Source: Pseudomonadota bacterium (GTDB taxonomy: Bacteria; Desulfobacterota; Desulfovibrionia; Desulfovibrionales; Desulfovibrionaceae). From it: a stretch of DNA of 27,437 nucleotides. Position 1 is the first letter of the stretch. Every line of letters begins with the position of its first letter. Below the pieces are notes generated by a model, which worked only from the letters and a program-made list of their open reading frames with translations, made no database searches and had not been told where the DNA came from. Position numbers and translations under genes: made by a program. Shown piece by piece: positions 15,565 to 25,586 of this stretch. The stretch spans positions 1-27,437 of the forward strand of contig JAEYTO010000010.1 of NCBI GenBank assembly GCA_023433925.1, given 5' to 3'.

Positions 15565-18132
15565 TTAGGAAGATTCAATGTCCGCGACGTAACGGCTCCA
15601 GAACTCCTCGACCATGCGCTCGACCTGCGCGGCATCTGTCATGGCCATGTCCAGGAGCCGTGTCTGCCCGAGCAGAATGCCCAGAAGCGACAGGCGCTGC
15701 AAGCACTTTCGCTCGTCCTGGCGGGCGAAGCGTGCGTCGAGCAGGTCACCGCGCGAATCCGAGGCAAAGCCCGCGCGGCGGAGCACCTCGGCGACGAACT
15801 GGAGGCGCAGGAGCCTGCGCTCGAAGTCCGCGCCGCCGCCCTTGAAGCGGAAAGCCACGTAGTTGGCGTCGTCATGTTCCGAGCACAGCGCGTCCACCAC
15901 GGCGAAGTGGTAGCCGAAGCGCACCATGGCGTGCAGGTAGTCTTCCGCGAGCACCGCGTAGCTGGCCAGGTCCTTGGAGCCGAGCACGCCCACGCCCGCG
16001 CTCACGCGGTCGAAGGCCTGCCAGTCCATGTGCCGCAGGCTCTTGGCCCAGGCCACGTCGCGGTGCGTGAGGCCCTGCCACAAGGCACGCATTGGCCGGC
16101 TGGCCAGGGCTTCGGGCGCGATGTCGTCCTTGCCGGAAGCGCCGGATCGCGACCAGGGCTCCCGGCCGCCCACGTCGAGCACGTAGAAGTCCATGGACAA
16201 GCCCGTGCGCAGCCGCCTGGCCTTGGACAGGCCGCGGCCGCCCCGGTCCACCAGGGAGAACATCTCGGCCGCGCCCTTCTCATGGCAGAAGCGCACGAAG
16301 TCGTGCACGGACTCGCAGAAGCGCGCGGCGAAGCGCGGCGATTGGGGGTCCGTGAGCGTGAGCGGCGAGACGAGCGGCATGATGCGCTCCATGCGCCGCG
16401 ACAACGGCGTGGTCCGGCGCCGCGCGCCTTCGCGGCCCGCCGCGCGCAGGCCCTCGACCACGCCCGCGTAGATCGCCGGCCTGCCGGCGTCCACGGTCAC
16501 GGCCTGGCCCGAGTGCAGGATTCTGGACGCGTCCGTTGCGCCCACGATGACCGGCAGGCCGAACTCGCGGGCCACGGAGGCGAAGTGGCTGGCCCGGCTG
16601 CCGCGCTCGGCCACGATGGCCGTGACGCGGCCAAGCAGGCTCACCAGGTCCGGGCCCAGGGTTTCGCACACGAGCACCGAGCCGCCGGGAACGGAGCGTA
16701 GCGGCTCGCCCGGCCCGAGCAGATGCGCGCGGCCGATGCCCACGCCGCCGGAAGCGGTCATGCCTGCGCGCAAGAGCACTTCGTGGCCGGCCGCCGGGTC
16801 CGCCTCGCCCATTCCCTCGGGACTTGACTGCGATTCCGCTCCGCCGTGGGGCGCGCCGGCCTGGAGCGGCCGCGACTGGATGACGTACAGCTCGCCGTCC
16901 TCGTCCTGGGCCCATTCCACGTCCTGGGGACAGCCGAAAAGGCGCTCCAGGACCAGGCCCCAGTCGGCCAGGGTCTTGACCGAGACGCGGTCGAGCACGG
17001 CCATGGGCCTGCCGGCCACGCCCTCCTGCACCGAGGACTGGATCACGGACTTGACGAGCGCGGGATTGTCCGGGCGCGAGAGATAGAACATGTCCGGGAG
17101 CGTGGAGCCGTCCACGAGGCTCTCGCCCAGGCCCCGCACGGCGTACACGCCGATGCGCGGCCGCTCGGCCGGGGCCGGGTCCAGGCTGTAGACCACGCCG
17201 CTGGCGCGGGCGCGGACCATGGCCAGCACGAGCACGGCCATGGGCGTCTCGGAGTCGGCCAGGCCGTAGCGCACGCGGTAGGCCACGGCCCGCGCCGAGT
17301 ACTTGCTGGCGATCACCCGCCGCCAGGCTTGGCCTGCTTCCTCGGGGGCCACGCCCAGGATGCTCTCGTACTGGCCGGCGAAGGACACCTCGGAGCCCTC
17401 TCCGTGGCAGCCGCCGTCGCCCGAGTCCTCGCCCACGGCGCTGGAGCGCACGGCGAGCGCGCGCGCCGCGCCGGGACCCGAGGCCAGACCCGTGGCCGCC
17501 TCGGCCACGGCCTGCTCCACGAGCGGCGGCAACTCCCCGCCGAGCACCATGGCCTGCATTTCCGCGCACAGCTCTTCCAGCCGGCCGGGCTCGTCCAGAC
17601 GCACCCGCGCCAGAAGCTCGCCCAGGCGCGGCGCGAGGCCGTTGTGCTCCAGGAAGGCGAAGAAGGCCGAGGCGGACACGACGAAGCCCGGCGGCACGGG
17701 CAATCCCGCCCCCGCCAGGACCCGGCCCAGGTTCCAGGCTTTGCCGCCCGCCTTGCGGTGCAGCGTCGCGGCCTGCTCCAGGCCGAGCACATAGGGCGGC
17801 GCGGCGTCTGGCTCGGGCAGCCGGGCCAGGGGCTCCAGCCGCGCCAGAAGGTCACGCAGGGAGGGCTCCAGGTCCAGGTATTGGCCGGGGTTCATGGCCG
17901 TGAGGTGGCGCGCCAGGCTGGCGGAGGCCCAGGCCAGGGCGCGCAGCAGGCTCTCGACCCTGGCCCAATCGGCCTGCACCTGGCCGTGGCGGATCTCCTC
18001 CAGAGCCGTGATAAGCTCCAGACAGCGCTTGTCCTCTTCAAGCAGCTTGCGAAAGGAGTCGTAGCGGCCGCGCAGGAGCGCGCCGGGCGCGAGGAGCTGG
18101 TAGGTCCAGTGGCGGAAGAGCTGGCCGAGCAC
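15565..18132 (-). CDS. PEP synthase-like phosphotransferase with unusual C-terminal domain
   Basis: About 855 residues. Residues ~1-110 are an unassigned helical region. A PPDK/PEP-synthase ATP-grasp domain follows (~125-425: GGKAWNLGRVLAGAGLPVPP, LAVRSSAVGED, FAGQYESILG, VVYSLDP, DVEWAQDEDGELYVIQSRPL). Then comes the swivelling phosphohistidine domain (~480-560) with His516 in RGSRASHFASVARE. The usual PEP/pyruvate-binding TIM barrel is absent; residues ~590-855 are a different domain I do not recognise. It should use ATP to phosphorylate His516 and pass phosphate to an unknown acceptor, as rifampin phosphotransferase does to a drug. The start is uncertain: GTG 18132 lies 13 bases after the receiver gene stop without a clear ribosome site; the frame upstream is a shadow of the receiver gene. 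Operon with the receiver is likely. Confidence 0.8.
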   Translation of the reverse strand: MLGQLFRHWTYQLLAPGALLRGRYDSFRKLLEEDKRCLELITALEEIRHGQVQADWARVESLLRALAWASASLARHLTAMNPGQYLDLEPSLRDLLARLEPLARLPEPDAAPPYVLGLEQAATLHRKAGGKAWNLGRVLAGAGLPVPPGFVVSASAFFAFLEHNGLAPRLGELLARVRLDEPGRLEELCAEMQAMVLGGELPPLVEQAVAEAATGLASGPGAARALAVRSSAVGEDSGDGGCHGEGSEVSFAGQYESILGVAPEEAGQAWRRVIASKYSARAVAYRVRYGLADSETPMAVLVLAMVRARASGVVYSLDPAPAERPRIGVYAVRGLGESLVDGSTLPDMFYLSRPDNPALVKSVIQSSVQEGVAGRPMAVLDRVSVKTLADWGLVLERLFGCPQDVEWAQDEDGELYVIQSRPLQAGAPHGGAESQSSPEGMGEADPAAGHEVLLRAGMTASGGVGIGRAHLLGPGEPLRSVPGGSVLVCETLGPDLVSLLGRVTAIVAERGSRASHFASVAREFGLPVIVGATDASRILHSGQAVTVDAGRPAIYAGVVEGLRAAGREGARRRTTPLSRRMERIMPLVSPLTLTDPQSPRFAARFCESVHDFVRFCHEKGAAEMFSLVDRGGRGLSKARRLRTGLSMDFYVLDVGGREPWSRSGASGKDDIAPEALASRPMRALWQGLTHRDVAWAKSLRHMDWQAFDRVSAGVGVLGSKDLASYAVLAEDYLHAMVRFGYHFAVVDALCSEHDDANYVAFRFKGGGADFERRLLRLQFVAEVLRRAGFASDSRGDLLDARFARQDERKCLQRLSLLGILLGQTRLLDMAMTDAAQVERMVEEFWSRYVADIESS

Positions 18133-18145
18133 GGGAGCCGCCGCG

Positions 18146-18520
18146 TCAGGCGTTCGGGCCGTCCGGGCCGAGGGCGGCGGCGACCTTCTCCTCCAGCTCG
18201 TCCTTGTCGATGGGCTTGACGCAGTACTCGAAGGCGCCGAGCTGCTGGGCCTGTTTGGCGGTCTCCAGGGTCGGGTAGCCGGTGAGCATGACGACCTTGA
18301 GTTCCGGGGCGATGCGGCGCATCTCCCCAAGCACCTCGATGCCGCTCATGCGCTTGAGCTTGATGTCCAGGATGGCCAGGTCCGCGCCCTCGCGGCGCAG
18401 GAAATCCAGGGCGGCCTCCTCGTCGGTGAAGGGGTGCACCTCGTGCCCCTTGCGCTCAAGGATGCGTTGGACCATGCGCCCGGCGTCGGCCACGTCGTCG
18501 AGTACGATGATTGTGCTCAT
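18146..18520 (-). CDS. Stand-alone response regulator receiver
   Basis: A 124-residue single-domain receiver. The acidic pocket is in VLDDVADAG, the phospho-acceptor is Asp52 in ILDIKLKRMSG, Thr81 is in MLTGYP and Lys103 is in VKPIDKDEL, so all switch residues are intact. There is no output domain. The start is ATG 18520 with GGAGG 7 bases upstream; the longer frame to 18655 is not receiver sequence. It is followed by the PEP-synthase-like gene at 13 bases, and preceded, after a 296-base gap on the same strand, by the Cys-HAMP histidine kinase, which lacks its own receiver and is the obvious candidate partner. It probably acts by binding a protein, possibly the phosphotransferase; inference. 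Confidence 0.92.
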   Translation of the reverse strand: MSTIIVLDDVADAGRMVQRILERKGHEVHPFTDEEAALDFLRREGADLAILDIKLKRMSGIEVLGEMRRIAPELKVVMLTGYPTLETAKQAQQLGAFEYCVKPIDKDELEEKVAAALGPDGPNA

Positions 18521-18816
18521 GGGCTGTCCTCCGGTGGCTGGCGGCCCCTGTTCAGGCTGATGAAAAACAACGCCCTTCCAAGGCTTCAACTCCGCTATTG
18601 CGGAGCAAAACGCAACCGTCAACAGGCTATCGAAAAATCGCCCTGCCTTTTTCAACCTGGCAAGGCCCGAACAAGACTCGGGCCTTCTTGCTCACGGATG
18701 CTTCCGGCGGGCCGTCGTGGCCCGCGCAGACCTCTCCCGACAGGCCGTCAAGGCCGCCGCGCAGACCCCGGCCTCCCGGCCTTCATGGCTGCCGCTCTTC
18801 ATCCGCACGCCCCGCA
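18521..18816. other. Intergenic region with hairpins between kinase and receiver genes
   Basis: 296 bases, no gene supported. A 9-bp hairpin at 18662-18670/18678-18686 (AAGGCCCGA stem) may terminate the kinase operon, though no T-tract follows on the minus strand. A smaller hairpin CTCCGC-TATT-GCGGAG lies near 18590. On the minus strand a TTGACG with a weak AATAGC 17 bases later could be a promoter for the receiver gene. Confidence 0.4.
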
Positions 18817-20910
18817 TCAAATATCCAGGCACTCGTCCTCGGGCAGGCCGTCCTCGGTCAGGGGCAGCTCGATGATGAACACCGTGCCCGGCCCCAGGGG
18901 CTTGCCGCCCTCCTGCCCGTTGCCCAGGTACTCCATGGGCGCCGGGCTCATTGCCGATATCTTGCCCTTGTGGTCCTGGATGATGCCGAAGGACACGGAC
19001 AGGCCCAGGCCGGTTCCCGAGCCCACGGGCTTGGTGGTGAAGAACGGATCGAATATACGGGCCATGTGCCCCGGGCTGATGCCTTTGCCCGTGTCGGCCA
19101 CGGTGACGACGACGCGCCGGCGGTGCTTGCACAGCTTGGTGCGCACGACGATGGCGCCATCCGCGCCTATGGCGTCGAAGGCGTTGCCCAGCAGGTTGAA
19201 CCAGACCTGCTTGAGCTTCTCCTTGTCCCCGCGGATGCGCGGCACGCTCCCGTCGAGCTGCGTCTCGATGCAGACCCGCTCCTGCTGGAAGATGTGCCGC
19301 ACCACGGCGATCACCTCGCGCAGGGACTCGTTCAGGTCCACCTCGGCCAAGCTCGATTCGAGCCGGCGCGAGAAGCCGAGCAGGTCGGCGACGATCTTGC
19401 GGCAGACCTGGGCCTGCCTCTCGATGATGACCACGTCCTTGCGCTCCCGGCTCTCCGGCGGCAGGTCCTCCAGGAGCATCTGGGCGTAGCCGAGAATGAT
19501 GCCCAGCGGCGTGTTGATCTCATGGGCCACGCCTCCGGCCAGCTTGCCCAGGTCCTCCATCTTCTGGGACTGGATGAGCTGCTCCTGGTAACGCTTGATG
19601 ACCGAGATGTCGCGGGCCGTGAGGAGCAGGCCGATGATTTTCGGGGCCTGCCCCGGACCCTCGGAAAGCTCGCCGTCGTAGACCGGCACCTTGACCACGT
19701 GGAACCAGCGCCGGTTCTCTCCGCGCTGCACGTAGATCTCCTTGGACAGAGGCATGCCCGTCTCCAGGATGCCGCGGTCCTCGGCCTCATTGAGCATGAC
19801 CTGGCCAGCCTGGAAGATGTCCCTGTCCGTGCGGCCGACGACCTCCTCCTCGGCCAGGGAGAAGAAGCGACGGAAGGCCTTGTTCACCAGGCGGTACACG
19901 AGATGCTCGTCTTGCAGGCTGACCAGGTCCGGGGTCACGTCGAAGACCGTGCGCAGGAGCTGCTCCTGCCGGGCGAGATTGCGCCGGGCCTGCTCCAGCT
20001 CGCCGATGTGCTCCTTGAGCGCCGCGGCCATGACGTCGAAGGTTTCGGCCAGGCTCTCGAGCTCGTCGCCCGCGTTAAGCCTGTACACGGGACAGGCTTT
20101 GCAGCTCTTCAGCTTGTCCTCGTCGGCGCGGGAGCAGGTCGGGCAAAGGGTCCCGGCCACATGCCAGCAGCGGCGGCGGGTGTCGCCGTGGGCCGGGCAG
20201 CGCTGCCCCTCGCCGCAGTTCGTGAGTTCCCAGCAGTTGCGCTCCCTGACGGCCCCGACCTGCACGTCGAGGTTGCCGCGCATGATCTCTTCGGCCGAGG
20301 CGCGCAGGAGGTTGATGCGTCTGGTCACGGAGCGCGCGAACAGGGAGCCCAGAATGAGCGACAGGATCGCGCCCGCGCCGGTGACGGCGAAGATGGCCAG
20401 GAAGAGCCTGCGGCCGGTCTGGCGCACGTCGTCGCGGGACAGGCCGATGCGCGCCGTGCCGATGCGGTTGTCGCCGATGCGCACGTCGGCCGCGAAGTCG
20501 TAGATGAGCGAGGTTCCCGTATCCAGGAGGAGGATGCGCGCCTCTTCTCCGACCGGACCGGCATTGACCGTCTTGAGCCCCGAGGGGAAGCCGTCCAGAA
20601 AGGTGTGCGCCAGGATCAGCCCGTCCTTGTCCTGGATGAAGGCGTACTCCACGGTCTCGCCCAGGGCCTTGTACTGGTCCACGGTCTTCTTGAGGCGCAG
20701 GTAGTCCCTGACCAGGAGCTGCTCCTCGGCCCTGCCGGCCAGGTTGAGCACCATGCCCGACCCGCGTTTCTTGCTCTCCTGGAGGAGCGAGGCCGTGACG
20801 ATGCCGCTCACGAGCACGGCCGTGAACAGGCCGAAGACGAGAATGATGGCCGCGATGCCGAGATTGATCTTGCCCCGGAAGGACAGGCGGGAAAGGAGCC
20901 GGCGGCGCAT
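18817..20910 (-). CDS. Histidine kinase with eight-cysteine insert in HAMP domain
   Basis: A 697-residue membrane kinase: TM helix (~15-40), periplasmic sensor region (~45-165), TM helix (~168-192), HAMP, PAS (~320-435), HisKA with His463 in GGVAHEINTPLG, and HATPase (ADTGKGIS, GTGLGLSV). The HAMP first helix and connector (~193-217) are split from the second helix (~281-300) by a cysteine-rich stretch with Cys226, 232, 238, 248, 256, 259, 270 and 273, including CPTC and CKAC pairs. It could bind a metal or iron-sulfur cluster and gate the signal; inference. It has no receiver. The ATG follows the binding-protein stop with no gap (TAGATG), with GGAGGG before it, so the two are co-translated and the lipoprotein probably feeds it a ligand. 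Confidence 0.9.
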   Translation of the reverse strand: MRRRLLSRLSFRGKINLGIAAIILVFGLFTAVLVSGIVTASLLQESKKRGSGMVLNLAGRAEEQLLVRDYLRLKKTVDQYKALGETVEYAFIQDKDGLILAHTFLDGFPSGLKTVNAGPVGEEARILLLDTGTSLIYDFAADVRIGDNRIGTARIGLSRDDVRQTGRRLFLAIFAVTGAGAILSLILGSLFARSVTRRINLLRASAEEIMRGNLDVQVGAVRERNCWELTNCGEGQRCPAHGDTRRRCWHVAGTLCPTCSRADEDKLKSCKACPVYRLNAGDELESLAETFDVMAAALKEHIGELEQARRNLARQEQLLRTVFDVTPDLVSLQDEHLVYRLVNKAFRRFFSLAEEEVVGRTDRDIFQAGQVMLNEAEDRGILETGMPLSKEIYVQRGENRRWFHVVKVPVYDGELSEGPGQAPKIIGLLLTARDISVIKRYQEQLIQSQKMEDLGKLAGGVAHEINTPLGIILGYAQMLLEDLPPESRERKDVVIIERQAQVCRKIVADLLGFSRRLESSLAEVDLNESLREVIAVVRHIFQQERVCIETQLDGSVPRIRGDKEKLKQVWFNLLGNAFDAIGADGAIVVRTKLCKHRRRVVVTVADTGKGISPGHMARIFDPFFTTKPVGSGTGLGLSVSFGIIQDHKGKISAMSPAPMEYLGNGQEGGKPLGPGTVFIIELPLTEDGLPEDECLDI

Positions 20911-21861
20911 CTAACCCTCCAGATCCCCGGATATCTTGTCCATGAGCGCGCGCACGGGATCGAAGTCGCTGTCCCTCGCCGGCACGATGCGCAGGATGCC
21001 GGCCGGCGCAAGAATGGCCTTGTGCTCCGGCACGTCCGGGTCCAAGGCGGTCATGGCCGTGCGTATCTTCTCCACCACCTCGGGGTCCAGGCCGCCGCGC
21101 GTGGCGTAAACCCAGGACGGGTACGGCGGGCTTTCGGCCAGGACCCGGATCTCCTCGATGGGGATGCGCCCGCGCATGATGTCCAGGGTGCCGGCGCGGA
21201 TGGTGCCGACGTCGTACTCGCCCGAAAAGACCGCGTAGACCACGCGCTCCTGGTTGCCGCCCGCGAAGTTGACCTCGGCGAAGTCCTCCTTGCGCAGGCC
21301 ATGGTCCCAGAGCAGGCCCAGGGGAAAGAGGTAGCCGCCGGCCGAGGACTCGTCCGTGGCGATCCAGCGCTTGCCCCGGCAATCCTCCAGGCTGTTGATC
21401 TCTTTGTTGTCCGCGCGCACGATGATCTGTCCGCTGAAGGTGTCGCCGCCGATCGGCTCCACGATCCTGGCGAAGGCCCTGGCGCCGTAGCGGTCCGCGA
21501 TCTTTATGTACACGAACGGGTTCGAGTAGGAGATGTCGATGCGGCCCTGGCCGAACATGGACATGTGCTCCTCGAACGATGCGGGGAACAGCTGGCGGAT
21601 GGACAGGCCCGTGGCCCTGGCGAGGTGCTCGACCATGCGGTGGTGGCGCAGATAGGACACGGCCGGCGAGTACTGCGGCAGGTAGGCGTAGGTCAGGTCC
21701 TCGCGCGGCTTGGGGATGCTGACCTCCTCGCGCCTGGAGAAGTTCACGCGCACGGCCGGCTCGTCCTCCCCGCAGGCGGACAGGCACGCCGCTAGGACGA
21801 GCACGGCGAACACGAAAAGGAGCGCCCGAAGGCTGGAAATCATCCGCAAGGGGCTGCGCAT
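20911..21861 (-). CDS. PhnD-like phosphate/phosphonate-type binding lipoprotein
   Basis: A 316-residue periplasmic binding protein. The N terminus has basic residues, a hydrophobic stretch and the lipobox LSAC at ~29, so it should be a lipoprotein. The body matches PhnD-type phosphonate/oxyanion binding proteins: YAYLPQYSPAVSYLRHHRMVEHL, DISYSNPFVYIKI, IIVRADNKEINSLEDCRGKR, FAGGNQERVVYAVFSGEYDVG. No transporter permease or ATPase genes are adjacent; the next gene in the operon is a histidine kinase, so it more likely presents a ligand to the sensor than to a transporter. The ligand is unknown. ATG 21861 has a modest ribosome site; ATG 21843 in frame is the alternative. Divergent from groES. 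Confidence 0.88.
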   Translation of the reverse strand: MRSPLRMISSLRALLFVFAVLVLAACLSACGEDEPAVRVNFSRREEVSIPKPREDLTYAYLPQYSPAVSYLRHHRMVEHLARATGLSIRQLFPASFEEHMSMFGQGRIDISYSNPFVYIKIADRYGARAFARIVEPIGGDTFSGQIIVRADNKEINSLEDCRGKRWIATDESSAGGYLFPLGLLWDHGLRKEDFAEVNFAGGNQERVVYAVFSGEYDVGTIRAGTLDIMRGRIPIEEIRVLAESPPYPSWVYATRGGLDPEVVEKIRTAMTALDPDVPEHKAILAPAGILRIVPARDSDFDPVRALMDKISGDLEG

Positions 21862-21985
21862 GGCCCCGATACTACCTCATGATCAGGTTTTTTCATAGGC
21901 TCGGCTCGCCGGCCAAGGGCCGGCCAGCGCCTTGCCCTTGGGACAAGCAGCTTTCTTTGCTGATGATTTCTTTTCAGAAAGCTGA

Positions 21986-22013
21986 TTGACAACATATATT
22001 CCGTGCTTAATGT
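21986..22013 (+). promoter_or_regulatory. groESL promoter
   Basis: A perfect -35 TTGACA (21986-21991) and -10 TAATGT (22008-22013) separated by 16 bases, in an AT-rich stretch. Transcription would begin near 22020, placing the CIRCE element in the 5' untranslated region. Confidence 0.7.
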
Positions 22014-22038
22014 CCCCACTCGGCATCATGGGGGCTTG

Positions 22039-22052
22039 CCAAAAATTTTTGG
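22039..22052. promoter_or_regulatory. AT-cored palindrome between groE promoter and CIRCE
   Basis: CCAAAAATTTTTGG is a perfect 14-base palindrome in the groE leader. It could be a binding site for a second regulator or a weak hairpin. No known family site is matched with certainty. Confidence 0.3.
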
Positions 22053-22073
22053 AGGGGATACACAGCTCTCGGA

Positions 22074-22100
22074 TTGGCACTCCTCCCGAGAGAGTGCTAG
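22074..22100. promoter_or_regulatory. CIRCE operator (HrcA site)
   Basis: TTGGCACTC-N9-GAGTGCTAG matches the CIRCE consensus TTAGCACTC-N9-GAGTGCTAA with one change in each arm. CIRCE is bound by the heat-shock repressor HrcA. It lies 47 bases upstream of groES, as in other bacteria. The hrcA gene is not in this window. Confidence 0.93.
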
Positions 22101-22147
22101 CAAGCATCCGGTAAAAAAAATCACAAAGTACTCGGAGGTATCATCGC

Positions 22148-22435
22148 ATGAAGCTCAAACCCCTGCACGACCGCGTTCTCGTGAAGCGCCTTGAGTCCGA
22201 AGAAGTGACCAAGGGCGGCATCATCATCCCCGACTCCGCCAAGGAGAAGCCCATCAAGGGCGAGGTCATCGCCGTGGGCCCCGGCAAGCACAACGACGAA
22301 GGCGAGCGCATCAAGATGAGCGTCTCGAAGGGCGACAAGGTGCTCTTCAACAAGTACGCCGGCACCGAGGTCAAGATCGACGGCGATGAGTTCCTCGTCA
22401 TGCGCGAGGACGACATCCTGGCCATCATCGACTAG
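22148..22435 (+). CDS. groES: Co-chaperonin GroES
   Basis: A 95-residue 10-kDa chaperonin. The start MKLKPLHDRVLVKR, the mobile loop region SEEVTKGGIIIPDSAKEKP and the close EDDILAIID are all standard. It forms the seven-subunit lid for GroEL during ATP-driven protein folding in the cytoplasm. The ATG is preceded by GGAGGT. First gene of the groESL operon, 38 bases before groEL, with a CIRCE operator upstream, so it is probably under HrcA heat-shock control. Confidence 0.98.
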   Translation: MKLKPLHDRVLVKRLESEEVTKGGIIIPDSAKEKPIKGEVIAVGPGKHNDEGERIKMSVSKGDKVLFNKYAGTEVKIDGDEFLVMREDDILAIID

Positions 22436-22473
22436 TCACGATACCCGAACTCAAGCTCACAAGGAGACAAAAT

Positions 22474-24120
<1,647 letters not shown>

Positions 24121-24153
24121 GCTGCAAGCCCAACCATCGGTTCATCATAGGCC

Positions 24154-24183
24154 AAGGCCGGTCCCGCAAGGGGCCGGCCTTTT
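24154..24183 (+). terminator. Intrinsic terminator of groESL
   Basis: A 12-bp stem (24154-24165/24170-24181, one G-T pair) capped by a GCAA tetraloop. The T-tract TTTT (24180-24183) overlaps the end of the stem. This is the clearest terminator in the window. Confidence 0.88.
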
Positions 24184-24292
24184 ATCGTGACGGAAGCGGC
24201 CATGGAAGCTTGCCGCATGTCGCGCCCCTTGGCGACCGGGGAATCTCTCCGGCCCGTCGGTTTGGCTTGAGTTCATCATTTGGCGGCCTGGA

Positions 24293-25354
24293 TCACAGGC
24301 ACCCCGGCCTTGAGGGTGTCTCCGCCAACCGCCTCAAGGCTTCCTTCACCCGCTCCGCCACCGGCCCCCACTCCCCCGGCCGCTCCTGCCTGAACAGCCG
24401 CATGCTCGGGTACCAGGGGCTGTCCTCGCGGCCCTCCATCCAGCGCCAGTCAGGCTCCGAGTGCAGCAGTGTCCACACGGGCGCGCCTAGAGCGCCGGCC
24501 AGGTGCGCGGGCATGGAGTCCACGCTGATGACGAGGTCCAAGGCGCGCACGGCCTCGGCCGTGGCGAGCATGTCGCCCGAGCCGAGCACGGCCCCGAAGC
24601 CTGCCGGCATCTCTTCCAGTCCCGGCCCGTATTGCAGGGCGTGCAGGGCGACGCCCGGCACCTCGGCAAGCCGCGCCAAGTGCGCGAAGGGGATTGAGCG
24701 GCGGTCGTCCCAGTCCCCGGAGCGCCAGGCCAGACCCACGTGCAAGCGCCCGTCCCGTCGCAGGCCGCTCGGAAGTCCGTCAATCGCCGGCTCCACATGG
24801 ATGTACGGGACCTCCCCAGGCAGCTCCGCGAGCGTCGAGCGGAACACGTGCGGCAGCTCCATGAGCTCCACATCCGCATCGTAATCCGCCTCGGGCGCGC
24901 CGTCGTGCAGGGGCAGGAGCCGGTCGATGCCGCGCGCCGCGCGCAGGAGCGGGATGAGCTTGGGCTGGCCCCAGACGATGACCTCGCGGGCCACGGCCTT
25001 GAGCAGCGCGGCGTAGCGGATGAACTGGAGCGTGTCTCCCAGACCGTGATAGCAGCGCACGAGCACGCGCCGACCCGCAAGGGGCGTGCCGTCCCAGACC
25101 CATTGCTCGTGGCGCGGCAGATGCCAGCAGGCCTTGCCGCGCCGGGCGCGCAGAATGGCGTCGTTCACGTCCCAGGCCGCCCCGAACTCGCCCCGGAGCA
25201 TGTACCGCGACCACAGGCTCCCGAAATCCGGCGTCGTCTCGACGGCAGGTCCGGACTGCCCCGGCCCGGCCGATCCGGTCCCATGAAGCGCCGGCCCCGT
25301 CCAATCAGGGATTTCGGTCAGCCTGTTCAACTCAGGCCTCCACGCGTCAAGCAT
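24293..25354 (-). CDS. Glycosyltransferase-like protein (GT9/TPR-associated type)
   Basis: A 353-residue soluble protein. It resembles the glycosyltransferase-like C-terminal part found in TPR/GT9-type proteins: YHGLGDTLQFIRYAALL (~100), YDADVELMELPHVF, LHVGLAWRSGDWDDRRSIPF, then DLVISVDSMPAHLAGALGAPVWTLL and DWRWMEGREDSPWYPSMRLFRQ. These match the nucleotide-sugar-binding part of the fold. The N-terminal ~60 residues are poorly conserved and do not contain a full TPR array. Donor and acceptor sugars are unknown; surface polysaccharide or protein glycosylation are both possible. The ATG at 25354 follows GGGGAGG at good spacing. It is a single gene, convergent with groESL and divergent from the DUF2267 gene. 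Confidence 0.85.
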   Translation of the reverse strand: MLDAWRPELNRLTEIPDWTGPALHGTGSAGPGQSGPAVETTPDFGSLWSRYMLRGEFGAAWDVNDAILRARRGKACWHLPRHEQWVWDGTPLAGRRVLVRCYHGLGDTLQFIRYAALLKAVAREVIVWGQPKLIPLLRAARGIDRLLPLHDGAPEADYDADVELMELPHVFRSTLAELPGEVPYIHVEPAIDGLPSGLRRDGRLHVGLAWRSGDWDDRRSIPFAHLARLAEVPGVALHALQYGPGLEEMPAGFGAVLGSGDMLATAEAVRALDLVISVDSMPAHLAGALGAPVWTLLHSEPDWRWMEGREDSPWYPSMRLFRQERPGEWGPVAERVKEALRRLAETPSRPGCL

Positions 25355-25586
25355 GCTCGCCTCCCCTCGCGGCAGCAGGTGCTCTCCTCCTGCATACGCT
25401 GGGGGCAGGCCCGCCGGGAGTCAATACCGGGCCCGACCTCGAACGCCCCACGGCTCAACATCCCACACGACGCGGGCCGCGAGGCCTACGCAGCGCGGCG
25501 GCACGGTCCTACTGCGGCCTCCGCCCGGCCGTGCTAGCCTGTTCTGGCGCCGCCGCAAGCGGCATGCCCGGCGCGCGGAGGAGACC

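Noticed and set aside
18511..21795. 1094-codon plus-strand open frame
   Set aside because: It is opposite the kinase and binding-protein genes, which carry clear motifs. Its composition is typical of a shadow frame.
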